A stretch of 64,000 nt of DNA from Atherinomorus stipes (lineage: Eukaryota; Chordata; Actinopteri; Atheriniformes; Atherinidae), in assembly GCA_023101725.1 (NCBI GenBank), contig JALJCO010003029.1, positions 22,448 through 86,447 on the forward strand, given 5' to 3'. Made by a program: the position numbers and the translations under genes. Positions 34,781 to 46,446 of this stretch are shown here, in pieces; the first letter of the stretch is position 1; every line of letters begins with the position of its first letter. The notes beneath the pieces were generated by a model. It was given only the letters and a program-made list of their open reading frames with translations, was not told where the DNA came from and did not search any database.

Positions 34781-36643
34781 GGCCGTTTTCAGACTTGCAT
34801 TGCGGAACATGAGCAGTAAAGTTCATCTGCTCTTTAGACAGACTCGTCTTTTCAAAAATCCTTGTGGACTTATCGCGTCCCAGGTGCTTTCAGACATCAG
34901 GAGATGTTGTGGAAAAGTCAGCACAGCCCCGCTCTCCTCAACTCTGTCCGGAACATTTTCTTATGCATTCAGCCAAAATGATGTGCTGCAACATTTCCAC
35001 TCTTGTGACATGTAGACCAGCCAGTACATGTCCGCTACATCTCCGAGGTAAAAGACCGGTTCGCATGTCTGAATGCAAACGTTATAAAGGAGCCTCTGAA
35101 GCCGTTAGGGATGGGAATCGAGAACCGGTTCTTTACAAGAACCGGTTCTCTGTTGTTCGATTCCATGGAATCGTTCATCTGCCTGCCTATCGATTCCTCT
35201 TATCGGTTCCGTAAATGTCGGACGCATTTGCGTGCTGACGTCACGTACGCGTCTCCAACATGGCGTCGCGGCGAACGTGCTCCAAAGTTTGGTTGAATTT
35301 CATGAAAAAAAATACGATATAAGCGCGAGTTACACGTTGATCACATCAGAGGGAGGAAACACCTTCAACTTTTGGCCACCCAGCAGTTAGTCTGTCGGAA
35401 TATAAAGCCTTTCGTACGTTGCTAAGCAACCGTGGTGGCGCTCGTGGGTGTGAGCCTCAGCTCAGCACGCCTTCTGTCTGCAACGTCGCAGGTAACGTAA
35501 AACTCCCGTTCACTGTAATACTGTTAGAGATTATTCATAAAATATTGCGCTATGTCTTAACCTTTAGTCTTTAGTTTATCTTGAACATGTTTAAAGGAAA
35601 GCAGCAGCATCTTCTGTGTCAGGTGTGTACTGCTGTGTACTATGTACTACTGTGTACTGCTCAGTGTACTGCTCTGTAAATTATAACAAAATATCTGACA
35701 AATGAAACGAAACACACACATAAACATATTCATACATATTTACACACATAATAATAATAATTTAATTCAACATGTTCAAAAGGAGTAAAAAGAAGTCTAA
35801 CTTATTTAATCCGTTCCCTTTAAGTCCTAAAAGATCTCGTATTCTTCATCAAAAGGTAAACATGCTATTTTTCCTGCACAGAAATTGTTTCTGTACAGAA
35901 GTTGATCACTGCAGTCGTATTTTATGAGTTGTTTTTTAACTGAAGTCAACTTTAAGATGAAGTTGAAAGCAAAATGGTGATGCATATTCTAAACGGAAAG
36001 AATAACTGCAACCAAAGCCGTTCATACTGTATTTAATCATTCAATGAGAATCGATAAGGAACCGAATCGAAACGTGGTATCGATAGTGGAATCGGAATCG
36101 CTAAATTCTTAACGATTCCCATCCCTAGAAGCCGTTGACATTGTGGCAAAGTGCGCAACTCGTGCGTAATAGAGACCATGTCAGAGCTGCAGACGCTTTC
36201 ATTTATTCAGCAACTCCTGATCCATATCCTCATAAACTGGACACTTCTGAGGCTCTGCACAAATACCTGTTGTTTCATTTTTTATATTCATCATACTTAT
36301 TTTAAATTATTTTAGTTTTTTCCGTCTTCCTCATATCTCAATCTTTATCTGGCAACTGGCATCATATTTCCTTTTGCGCTGTCATCTCTCACATTTCGCC
36401 ACGTTGCAAACCTCAAACACGCAAAACCTCATTTATGCAGGGGCGTTTCCAACATGTTTGCACTCGCTGTACTCGCTGTCTTTTGTGCCTTCACTCTTGG
36501 TAAATCACTCGCAAACCGTGGTTCAGCCACTCGCGCAAAATTTCAGATTTCGTGGGTAAATTACTACACGCTAATTTGGATCTTGATAAATCCGGCCCAG
36601 AGTCCACAATATAACCGCTTTCCAGTGCAAGTTTGAAATGGGC
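34781..36643. mobile_element. PIF/Harbinger-like MITE, itself interrupted
   Basis: The left end GGCCGTTTTCAGACTTGCAT and the right end reverse complemented (TGCCCATTTCAAACTTGCAC) match at most positions. TAA lies at the left flank (34778-34780) and close to the right flank (ATAAC). A 1.0-kb hAT element sits inside, and without it about 830 bp remain. Confidence 0.55.
35106..36127. mobile_element. hAT element with perfect target duplication, innermost
   Basis: The 8-bp GAAGCCGT flanks it at 35098-35105 and 36128-36135. The ends share TAGGGATGGGAATCG, read inward from each side. Sub-terminal GAACCGGTTC and AATCGATA-type motifs are typical. No transposase is readable in this 1.0-kb copy. Confidence 0.92.
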
Positions 36644-36855
36644 ATAACACTGAATTCCAGTTCAGCCTCTGCCTGGTCTGCATTTGTGATTGGTTTGGCG
36701 GAAGTAGTGATTGTAGTATCATGCTACTTGATATGCTACAGCGGAAAACTGTGCTTCTATATTGAACTTTTATTGACCCTTTTTTTTTCCATTGAAAAAA
36801 CCTCTATCAATCGATATATATCAATATTTAATAATCGTCCAGCCCTACTATACAT

Positions 36856-39800
36856 AACTGCTAGATAACTCCCCCACACTGTTGGCCAATGGAACCGAAC
36901 ACCCGCAGATGGCGGCCATCTTACCACAGTCAGCTCGCTCACTAACAGAATTGTTTTTTTAATTGTGATGTACTTTTTAAATAACTATAACTTACTCAAT
37001 TTTCTACCGATTTTCAAACGGTCTGGTTTGTTATGTCAGAGATACTTTTGATGCAGAAATGGAGACGATTCAGAGATTTTGATATTTTTTCACTTCTTTG
37101 GCCAAACGTTCTTCGGTTGGACTCATATCTGCGTCTTTGTAGTCTAGCCAGTGTTTTTAAAATAGCGCTGCCATTGTTTACATTCTGATAGATCAATCAC
37201 AGCCCTTGCTGTCTCTGTTGTCCCTTGACGGTGTGACGGACACTTTAAAAATATTTCATGCAGCTGGAGAGCCTCTCCATCGACGTAGAGGGCTCTCTGT
37301 AACCTACGCAGAGCACTTCATGGACGACTATATATTAGCCTAAGAGATCTAGCAATTATATAGATATCTATGGCATGGACGCTGTCCTATTGGTCAACCT
37401 GTTGATTGTTTTTTAGCAACAAATAATTTATTTCCTATCAATGGAGAGTAGAAAGCTATCTTATGCCATTGCCAATGTGGCGCACAGCCTATGTTAACAC
37501 CTGCCTTTACCTCTCTCCCCTATGCCCCCCACCCCCATCTAACCACTTGAAGTGTATCTGTGGCTAACCGTTTTGTTCTGACAACCGTTACAAATTTTTG
37601 TGCGGTCACATGGCGCATAAAATATGGATCTACTCCCTTTTCTAGACTCAAGAACAGTTTTAAGGCCCAATAATGCTCGACGCAGAAGACGGATACGCAG
37701 ACGTGTCGTCGAGTGATGTCACTCGACGACACGCCCACCAGGCCTATGAGAGCACAGTAAACTCTAACCCTACCCCTGACCCTTCCTTTAAACCTAACAA
37801 GACCCACACACTATGTGACACACCCACTATAGGACACACCCATAATAGGACATGCCCCCTGGGTTGCAAGCCGCAGATAGATACACATGCCGTTTACTGG
37901 TCTCTTAAACAAAAGATAATAAGTAACACAAGCAGTAACACTTACCAACTGCACATCCTCACTGATAAGTATAATCCACTGGTCCCTGGTAAAGCTGTCC
38001 CTCCTGTTGAAGCACTGAAAACTGCTGAATTTCTGCCGAGGCAACTCAGCACGGCATTCTCCTCCTCCTTGTTGTCGTCGTCCTTTCTGACAAAGCTGAT
38101 TTACTCCGTGGCAGGTAATCAGCTGCCTTCAGGTAGTGCTAAAGAGGCTAGCTTAGCAGCTAGCAGCCTCTCTAGTTCACATCATTTGGAGAAAGAAATT
38201 CAATTCGCGTACTGTGGAGGGCCCGTGCTTGTGGCCGATTGTGGTGAGAAGAGAGAGCCAGCACTCAAAGACGAAGTCACTTTCACTCTCCGGAGTTTCT
38301 GGCACGTTATAACTGAGGTCCCGTTCCAGTACACATGTTTTAACGTGAAAAAGTGGCATTTCCGGGTGATGACTCCTTTAAGAAAAATGTGGATTCGGTG
38401 CCTGTCCACCACCTGTCTCGTTAGTTTGATCAGCCCTGCTTCTAAAGTTTAAAATAAAAACTTTAATCCTCTTACACTGTAAAGTTTGCTTCGGTTAATA
38501 AGAAGTTCAGCAAGATCTTTTTTATCTTCGCTGCCTTTTAACATTAAAGATTACACAATGTAAGATGTCTGATCACCATCCTCATCATCAGCGTGGCCTT
38601 GTCCTAAATGACTGAAACAATAAGCGCTTGCAGCCAGAAGAATGAAAAGGGAGGGACAAGACAGACTTATTTCAGCCACAGACTGGAACAATGACATGAG
38701 AAAGCGTTTACAAAGCATCGCTTGTCTCCTCATAACTTGTGTTGTCTTGTTCAGAAAAATTCTGGACTTTTAGCGATTACATCATGGAGCCTGCAGGGAA
38801 ATGAGGAGGAAGCAGGGCTGTGCAGGGAAATTCGCTCCCCGCTGATATCAGCGTGGAGTGGGGGTGTGAAGTTTGGTATGACGGCGGCTATGAGCAATGA
38901 GAAAACTATCCACCTCATGGCTAGTGGGGGTGTTTGGAAGGACGAGCCTGGCCCTGCCAGGAAAGAGGACCAAGAGGATGCAGACAGTTGATGGAGATGC
39001 TACTATTGTTCCTTAAACTTGTGGAAACTGTCAGCGTTTTGATCCCATTTATGTGTAAAGGAACTAAGCAGCATGGTTTTCAATGACCGCCCTGAATGGG
39101 CTTATCCAGTGTGGTTTTATTAAGTTTCCCCAGACTGAGGATGAAAACCGTCTCAGCTGCGAGGGGAGTAGCATCTCCTCCGGCTTAAGTTACAGCAAAG
39201 AGAAACGTTCACCACAGCCAGGCAGCTACTATTAGCGATCAAAAACATCCTATAAATCACCTCAGTTTGCATTTCCTAAACATCCCAGCTGCTGTGGTCG
39301 ACAGTAGATCCCACTGGAATCAGCCAGAGACATGAAGTCACAAACACCACCTACACGAGCACTGAAAAAAACTAAATCCTCTCGTTATGCGACCAGAGGG
39401 GAAACTACAGAAGTGACTGGCCGAAGCTCATCTGACAGAGCAGTGTCTGTGTCTGAGCAGGGGAGCGGGGGTTAAACACATTGTGAAATAGTTGCAATAT
39501 GTGAAAGTATTACATATTCAACCCCCTGCCATGAGTCCTCCCCCCCCCCATCTGCAAACTTCAACGGTTGTGCTTCCTCCGCTCCTCATCACTTCATCCC
39601 TCTCTGCCGGGACGGAAACAGAGCTTTCTGTGCAGGGAGCGAGGGGTGAACCAGCAAAACTGAGCAAGACGGAGGAATGGGACGGTGACAAATATCTGAG
39701 AGATGCTGAAGTAAAGAAAAAGCAGGTAGATCTCAAGTCACACTAATCTCCCTATGCACTGTCTGAAACTTTAAAAAGCATTAAAACTAGATTTTAGTGG

Positions 39801-40400
39801 GGTTTAGCTACAACAGTCCACTTTCTGGAGATTCGTGAATATTAGGAGTTGCTTTTTCTAATCACTCAGTGAGGGGGATAACAATTTATTTAAGAAAAAG
39901 CATCAGCTGAAGTAATTGTCATCCTTAATTTCTTTTTTTTCTGAATGTGAAGCTTAATAGTGCGGCCTTTTTTCCAAATGAAACCTACATGGGCCGTTTA
40001 GTTAAGCAAGTTCAAGGAAAGAAAAAAAATGCTAGAATCCAAATGCACCATGTTGCATCTGCTTCCTCAGACTTGGTAATGCCATCCGAAAGATTTAAGG
40101 CACTTCATTTATCCAGCCGAATAGAGCTGAGGGTGGAAAGTCGTGGATTTACTGCCAGCTGCAGACTTTACTGATTCCTTTTAACGGTTACACCTGGTCT
40201 ACACAAAAACTACCCTCACAAAATACTTTAATGTGAAGTTTATGAGCTGTTTCTGTTTCAGTCATATCTGGTTCCTTATCAGATTTTTTATTCATTTCAT
40301 TTTATTTATTTATTTTTTGGAGGGGGGGGGGGGTACAATATGTTGATGTAACCTTTGAGATTGCATTTAACTCATGAATTTGATCTCAAAATACCTATAA
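36856..40400. other. Largely unassigned, repeat-poor stretch
   Basis: No complete mobile element was delimited. Features seen include a 30-bp palindrome at 37703-37732, and a TTAA-element-like end (TTAAAGGAGTCATCACCCGG on the minus strand near 38382) without a partner. A 259-codon open frame at 37673-38452 has no domain, and it runs across the palindrome and that element end. The segment 38750-39000 is GC-richer and could hold regulatory sequence, but I see no exon with credible splice sites. Confidence 0.4.
37703..37732. repeat. 30-bp near-perfect palindrome
   Basis: Arms GTGTCGTCGAGTGA and TCACTCGACGACAC are exact reverse complements around a 2-bp centre. Confidence 0.9.
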
Positions 40401-40468
40401 AATAGAATTATCCTTCTTGTCAGTTAAATCCATGCAACTAAAGCAGCAGACACGCAGTACCCACTCAC

Positions 40469-40570
40469 CCGTGGACCAGGCTTCTGTGCCGACACTTGAG
40501 GCAGGTAACAGAGAAACGAGGGCGCCAAAAAGCAATAAAGGCCGAGAAGAAGCAGACTTGGCAGCAGCAT
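40469..40570 (-). CDS. Probable first coding exon of a secreted or membrane host protein
   Basis: From ATG at 40570 on the minus strand, 34 codons run to an exact splice-donor consensus (exon end CACGG, intron start GTGAGTGGG at 40468). The peptide starts MLLPSLLLLGLYCFL and ends QVSAQKPGPR. That is a short N-region, a leucine-rich hydrophobic core of about 20 residues and a small-residue cleavage region near VSA, so it is a convincing signal peptide. The phase at the donor is 0. Upstream is GC-rich DNA with a CCAAT box. The next exon was not found in the lower coordinates, and introns are often long at this position. I cannot name the gene: too little sequence is conserved in a signal peptide. 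An upstream start-stop ATGTGA lies at 40688-40693 in the presumed leader. Confidence 0.55.
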
Positions 40571-40990
40571 GACTGCAGAGCAGGTAGCAGCGTCCGTCTG
40601 TGGGCAGCGAGTCCGGAGTCCACGACCAGGACAGAGAAAAAACTCCTTCACTCTTCTTTCCTTTTAGTGTTTCTCCTCTGTAACTGTTCACATAGTGCCG
40701 CGCGTGGGGCTGCAGGTAACGCGCACTGTGGCCGGTGATATCCACTGCGGAGGACCAGCTGCTCAGCGCGGCTCCACAAGTCCGATCCCTGCAGGAGTCG
40801 GTGCGGCTTCATTTAAAAAGCAGAGCAGAGAGCATCGTCTCTGACAGACGCCCCGCCGGACCAATAGGAGGGAGGGAGGCTGCTGAAGCCACGCCCACCT
40901 CAGCCAGCCTGGGAGGAGATGGAATAGGAGATCCCTTCAGCGCGTTACCCACAGTCGGAGCAGGGACAATGGCCGAGCAGGTGTGACGTC
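40571..40990 (-). promoter_or_regulatory. Presumptive promoter and 5' leader of the minus-strand exon
   Basis: The stretch is richer in G, C and CpG than its neighbours. On the minus strand it has CCTATTGGTC (inverted CCAAT) near 40858-40867 and an AT-rich TTTTTAAATG near 40812-40822 that could serve as a weak TATA element. If transcription starts about 30 bases downstream of that, the leader would be roughly 210 bases and contain the minimal upstream frame ATGTGA at 40688-40693. All of this is inferred from motifs. Confidence 0.4.
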
Positions 40991-41130
40991 ACATCTCAGC
41001 TTCATCCCCATTCAGAGAGATGATGCTGCACAAAGGCTGACGTCCTGCTGCGTGACATTTAGCCTGGGTGCTGAGTCAGGTCAATAGCTGTCACGTGCAC
41101 CCCAGGGGGTCAGCCTGTGTTTGCAGATGT

Positions 41131-41131
<1 letters not shown>

Positions 41132-41185
<54 letters not shown>
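41132..41185. repeat. (TG)27 microsatellite
   Basis: An uninterrupted TG dinucleotide run of 54 bases. Confidence 0.98.
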
Positions 41186-41188
<3 letters not shown>

Positions 41189-42105
41189 AGTTGGCTGAAG
41201 TTTCGGTGGTGGACAGCTGCCTGTTCGCTCTCGTCCCAATTACTGGTTTATTTTTTTAAAGGCCTTACTTCTTATAGAGGACACTGCACTGCAGGAACTG
41301 TGCATCATTTTAGTCTTTAATAAATAATGTATCTATAGGAACTTGACATGAAATTGGCTGTAGTTTATTGCATGTTTAACACGTTTATTAGCAGAGTTAA
41401 GTCCACTGTTTGTCCACTCCAGACGGACTGAGTGAACCTTATACCAGCTGAGCTTGGCCAGTTGTGACATGCGGGTATTTTACATGCTGCATTACTTTTT
41501 TCAAGGACTAAAGCTAAGTTTTAGGCAGTGTTGAATACACAGGAACCATCTTTCAACATCAGGCTGACTATTTGCTTTATGTACATTTATTAGTAACACT
41601 TCAAAATAATGGTATAACCACACACATGATGAACTAATGTAGCATCTATCATGACTTCCTGCTGCTCATCATCAACTAGTGATGTAGATCATTAGTTCAT
41701 ACTCATTACATCATCAACTGATGAACATTAATTCATTAATTCATTGATATGTCGACAATATTTTCACTTTAGACCAAAATATACTATCATTTATTTTCAT
41801 ACCGCTGATTTATTTCCTTCTTTATAAAATTGTACAAACATCGACCATTTCACTCTGACGGGTAAACCAGTTGTTCTTTGAAAACCAAAATGATATTTTG
41901 AAAATAAAAGCTCCTTCGAGTTGTTTGGATTCGAGTTCATTTCTGATTAGTTTTGTTTTAAAAAGGGCAGAATTTGTTGAACCTGTTCCTCAGACGCAAA
42001 TTACTTCATATTATACTTCGGTCAGTAAGAATTCTAATGTCAACTGTTCATTAGACTTCACAGACTCCACTGCGTGGCGTGGTGTTCTAGACTCTGCGTC
42101 ATGCA
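41186..42105. other. Unassigned stretch
   Basis: AT-rich, with ATCATCAACTAGTGATG-type short inverted motifs at 41660-41740. No gene or complete element was recognised. Confidence 0.4.
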
Positions 42106-42109
42106 TTAA

Positions 42110-42714
42110 AGTTGTACTTCCATGGTGATGTCATTAATATTTCTGTGTTCTCCATTATTATTGAATGCATTCTGCATCGTTTCTGTTTAAAAAAAACCTT
42201 CTGGTATCTTAGTATCCAGCTGTATTTGTATACTAGAAGAGAGGCTTGTGGTCCAACGGCAGCTTTTCCGGGTCCTTCTCATGAATTTCCGTCTGATTGG
42301 CTGCCTCCCATAAGTGTATGAAGGAAGCTCCGCCCTCCGCTCCTATTTTGTTACAGACAGGAAATAGAGCCGACAAACAAGTTTGTTCCGCCATGCTAAC
42401 AAACAGTTAGCTAATTAGCTTCTCAACTCCGAAGCTACAGTCGTGCCGTCTTTACTTCTAGTGTGTAGTGGAGGGTTACCTGCCTTCCAATGGACAGATA
42501 GAAACCCCACGTGGGATACGCTATTTGCAATGTGACGTAGAAGTGGGAGGCTGTTCCCGATTCGCTCTTTTCTTCGTATTGTTTCTCTGAAGAGAAAGCA
42601 CAGCCGACTGGGGGAACGCAACGCTAGCAAGTCAGCATGTGTAAGTAAACAAGGGGAAACCCCTCCGTATTTCAGAAGGAGCAAGTTAAACGGGTTTTCA
42701 GTGGAAGGAGGCCT
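42110..42714 (-). mobile_element. TTAA-target MITE, family 1 copy B
   Basis: TTAA flanks are at 42106-42109 and 42715-42718. It is nearly identical over its whole length to 2875-3477 but in opposite orientation, with only scattered substitutions and small indels, so both copies are probably recent. The open frame on the minus strand (42415-42684) matches the frame at 2958-3173 simply because the DNA is the same. No transposase motif is present. Confidence 0.85.
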
Positions 42715-42718
42715 TTAA

Positions 42719-44730
42719 AATAATGCACGGCTCCTCGTTGTTTAATCCTTACTTGAATTTGGTGTGATTTTACTTGAGGGTACACATTTATCTGGAAATC
42801 ATCATTAAGTGATGATGAAAGCTTAATGATTAGGGATTTACCTGTAATGAATATATGAACTTCTTTAGGTTGGTCTTTCATATAAGAAAGAAAAATACAT
42901 TGACAGTATGAAAATAAAAAGTAAATCTTGGTCTGAACTGGAAAATTTGTCAACATATTAATGAATTAATATTCATCAGATGATGCTGTTTTAAGTATGA
43001 AGTAAAGACATAAATCCACATAGAGATCACCAGGAGGAAGTCAGAATAGATAAGTTTTGCAGTAGTGAAGTTTACAACTTATAGCCTACCATTACTGAAC
43101 AGTGCTACCCATTTATTAATAATCCTTTTCTGTGCAAGTATTAAACAAAGTGGAATTTTGAAACTTCAGTTCATGCTGATTCATGTGTACCTTTATCATC
43201 AAATCTTACAGATGAGCTAAATGCGTACTCATAAAGCAAGTCCTGCACCACTGTCATCCGACAAACGTCCATCTCTGCCCTCCATGTCCTCCTCCCTCCC
43301 CTGCTCCCTTTCTCCTTCTTTTTCCCTCTGAAAGAAGCTGGATCAAGTAAAACAGAAAAGAACCAGAGACAAAGGGAAGTGGGGCTCAGTGCAGGTGTCC
43401 AGCTTCAGTCCAGACACTGAACTGAAAAGGGCCATCCACTGACACCCCCAACAGCCTGAAGATATTTCTTAATTGTTGGTCTGGAGAGTTCAGCAGCTTT
43501 CTGGGAGCTTCTGTGTAGAGCCGTGTAATTAGAGCTATTGAGCTGGTGGAACTGGCACAATCAGGGTCAGCATTAATGATTTCTGTTTGCTAGCTGGTGC
43601 CATAAAGAGAGGACTTTCTCAGAAAGATGGAGAGAACTTGTGAAGAGGGTTCAGGCTCACTGGGATGGAATTTGTATATAAAAGGAGAAGAAATGAGGTC
43701 TAAGTGAACTCCAGGCAGTGAATTATCTGGACTTTTTGTTTATCGTTGTGGAGACTTTGCAAAGTGTCATTATCAAGACTGTTAGAGACTCGATGCCCCC
43801 CCACAAGGAGGGGGGCCAGGATTCAAGCCCCCTCCCGTTTTGCTTTGCTTTGTGCCAGCTGGTCCACTCATGTCCTGGACTGAGTGGAGAAATGGTGTGG
43901 GAGGCGAGGATGAGGAGCAGAGTGGGAGAACAGGAGAGTCTCTTGGAATGTTAACGAGATCAGTTTATATCTGTTCTTTCCTCTGGCTTCAACCCTCCAC
44001 CCTGAACAAAGACGGCAAAGTTTTGTGAGGAGTAAAGCTGTTATAGGGAAAGCATGCCCCGACACCTTAATTCTGTTGTCGTTTGGCCCAACATGAAAGA
44101 AAACCTCCAACAACAAAAACAAAGAAGGACTGAATGGGCATGCTGAAAGAGAATGTGCTTCCCAATTACCGCTGCGGCCCTTCCAGAGATGCCCCGGCCG
44201 CTGCCCCCCCACCAGTTTACACCAACCACACACGGCCCAAAATTAGCAGGTGTCTGTAGACAGCAAAACAGACGGAGCAGCTCAGAGGCCACCCAGAGAT
44301 CTGATGGAGGGGCAGAGTGAGCACAGATGTTCAGTCATGATGTGCTCTGCTGGATGCTGGTGAGCACGAGTCACAGCCGCCGGCCCGTTTCTGCAGTTAA
44401 ACCAGTTATCCAGAGTCAGGTTGTCTTTCTGAAACAGGCAAAACACACCAGAAAACAAACATGATCTGGATGGCAGCATCCTGATGTATGGCATGCAGCT
44501 TATGCCGGCTCTATAGAAAGCAGCATCAAAACTTGTCCTTTCAGTTTGTCTTACTTGGCCTTTTTGTGTGCAGATATGATTATGCTTCTGCCGGATCTTT
44601 AAACTGTATATATAACTGCTGTTATGACAAATTCTCCAAATCCTTAACATTATTCCCAAACTGTCACTATTTGCCCCATTTTAAACCCTATCACACCTTT
44701 ATCTCAGATAGACAGTACACGAGAAATCAC
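42719..44730. other. Unassigned, repeat-poor stretch with possible regulatory DNA
   Basis: No element ends were found. The segment 43440-43700 has balanced composition with homeodomain-like sites (TGTAATTAGAGC near 43525, CATTAATGATTTC near 43570), the look of vertebrate conserved non-coding DNA. This is an impression that needs alignment. Open frames of up to 125 codons show no domain. Confidence 0.35.
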
Positions 44731-44734
44731 TTAA

Positions 44735-45510
44735 AGGCGCTGTACCTGATTCTGCTCATTTTTGAACCGTGAGGGAGGTGAACAGTGTAGTTTGAACTGT
44801 AAGCCCCGCCCCTGTTTCTCCCAGTAAGAAACGCTCCTTCCCTTCTTTTTCTCTCCTCCCACTCGACATGCATGAAATAACGTGTACAATATCATACTCG
44901 TGCACAAAGAAACACTCTAGAGAAAACTTGCATCTTCCAATGAATTCACTATGTATTATATACGGTAGACCAGCTGAGGCAGCACCAGCACCTGAGGACA
45001 TATAAAAGAAAGTTATTGAAAAAATATCTGTTCAGGCGGACTTCCAGTCCACATTCAGTCCGAGGCGTCCAGCTGCTCTCTACCTTCGGTAAAATCCACC
45101 GAGATTTACATGAACTTTATTCCTTCTTTGGTCTCTCCTGCGTTTCAAGTCTCTCCTTCTAAGGTTTGATCCTGTCAGGCAGTTTTGCTGAGGTATCGCG
45201 ACTTTCCCTTCGGTAGACACCATGCGGTTCTGTTTACAAGTGCTGCCGTGCACACGCGAGGGGAGGGCGCTCCTCGTTAGGAAAACACTGAGTGGCTGAT
45301 AGGAAACCGAAACTTATGTAGAATGAACTGCATTGGCATAAGAAGAGCGTCACGCCAATGTTAAAAACCTAAACTAAAAAGGCCTGGATACATGCATATA
45401 CGCAATCAATGAGGGATTTATTTTTATGAAAATACCTCTTTTAACACACATTATACCGAGTAGAAAGCATTTTTCTTAGAGAGATCAAAATAAAATCAGG
45501 TACAGGGCCT
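44735..45510. mobile_element. TTAA-target MITE, family 5
   Basis: TTAA flanks are at 44731-44734 and 45511-45514. The left end AGGCGCTGTACCTGATT matches the reverse complement of the right end (AGGCCCTGTACCTGATT) at 16 of 17 positions. The 776-bp interior is non-coding. Confidence 0.88.
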
Positions 45511-45564
45511 TTAAAACTTACATTTCATAAAACATTTTTTATGACCGCTATACTAGAACTTATA

Positions 45565-45609
45565 CACTGCCTGGCCAAAAAAGTGGCCAAAAGAAGTGGC
45601 CAGGCAGTG
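45565..45609. repeat. Hairpin of Tc1-like terminal repeats
   Basis: CACTGCCTGGCCA at 45565-45577 and TGGCCAGGCAGTG at 45597-45609 are exact inverted copies. TA precedes the first. The motif is the usual terminus of a fish Tc1-like element, so this could be two ends brought together by an internal deletion. Confidence 0.8.
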
Positions 45610-46048
45610 ACGGACGGACAGGCCAGGACGGACTGTCCACTAAAGTGTCCAGACATACTTCAACGAAAGGTAAACAAGACGTTAGTAGGGCAGCTTTCCA
45701 ACGAGGGGTTGTTCCGTTTTATGATACAAATGACCGTGATGATGGAAAGCTGGTAAGCTAGCTTTATATTATAATAGCTTTGAATAAAAGAGATGAGAAA
45801 CCTCAGTTTTGTATAAGATCTGCAGGGGCATAATTTGTATTTGTCGCAGACGATTGCATCAGACATGGTTCCTATCAAGGTCCTCCCTCATGTGCGAATG
45901 CAAACTGATGAGGAAGGTAGTTCTGATAACTAAACTCCAGACGGGGAGTTTTAGGAACTGATCCCAGACATATTATTCACACATGAATGGGCCACCACAG
46001 AGTCCGGACCTGAACCCCATTGAGAATCTTTGGGATGTACTGGAGAAG

Positions 46049-46446
46049 GTCTAGGGTCAGACTCTACCATCATCATCATCAAGTTCAGGTCTAGGGTCAG
46101 ACTCTACCATCATCATCATCAAGTTCAGGTCTAGGGTCAGACTCTACCATCATCATCATCAAGTTCAGGTCTAGGGTCAGACTCTACCATCATCATCATC
46201 AAGTTCAGGTCTAGGGTCAGACTCTACCATCATCATCATCAGGTTCAGGTCTAGGGTCAGACTCTACCATCATCATCATCAAGTTCAGGTCTAGGGTCAG
46301 ACTCTACCATCATCATCATCAGGTTCAGGTCTAGGGTCAGACTCTACCATCATCATCATCAGGTTCAGGTCTGGGGTCAGGCTCTACCATCATCATCAGG
46401 TCCAGGTTCAGGTCTAGGGTCAGACTCTACCATCATCATCATCAAG
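46049..46446. repeat. 40-bp minisatellite inside Tc1 relic, about 10 copies
   Basis: The unit contains CTAGGGTCAGACTCTACCAT then CATCATCATCAAGTTCAGGT. Copies differ by single bases (AAGTTCA/AGGTTCA), and one near-terminal copy is shortened. The first copy is continuous with the transposase block upstream and the last passes into the transposase sequence downstream, so the array grew from element sequence. Confidence 0.95.

Larger units (their letters stand above)
34602..36847. mobile_element. hAT element, outermost of a three-level nest
   Basis: Ends are TAGGGCTGGATGAT and, reverse complemented, TAGGGCTGGACGATT, with matching sub-terminal ATCGAT/CAATATTTA blocks. The flanking 8-mers (ATATCTAT and CTATACAT) are only five of eight identical, so the target duplication is decayed. 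It contains the elements at 34781-36643 and 35106-36127. Confidence 0.65.

Noticed and set aside
37673..38452. 259-codon plus-strand frame as a host gene
   Set aside because: It crosses a palindrome and a transposon-like end, has no domain and no splice context, and its composition is ordinary.
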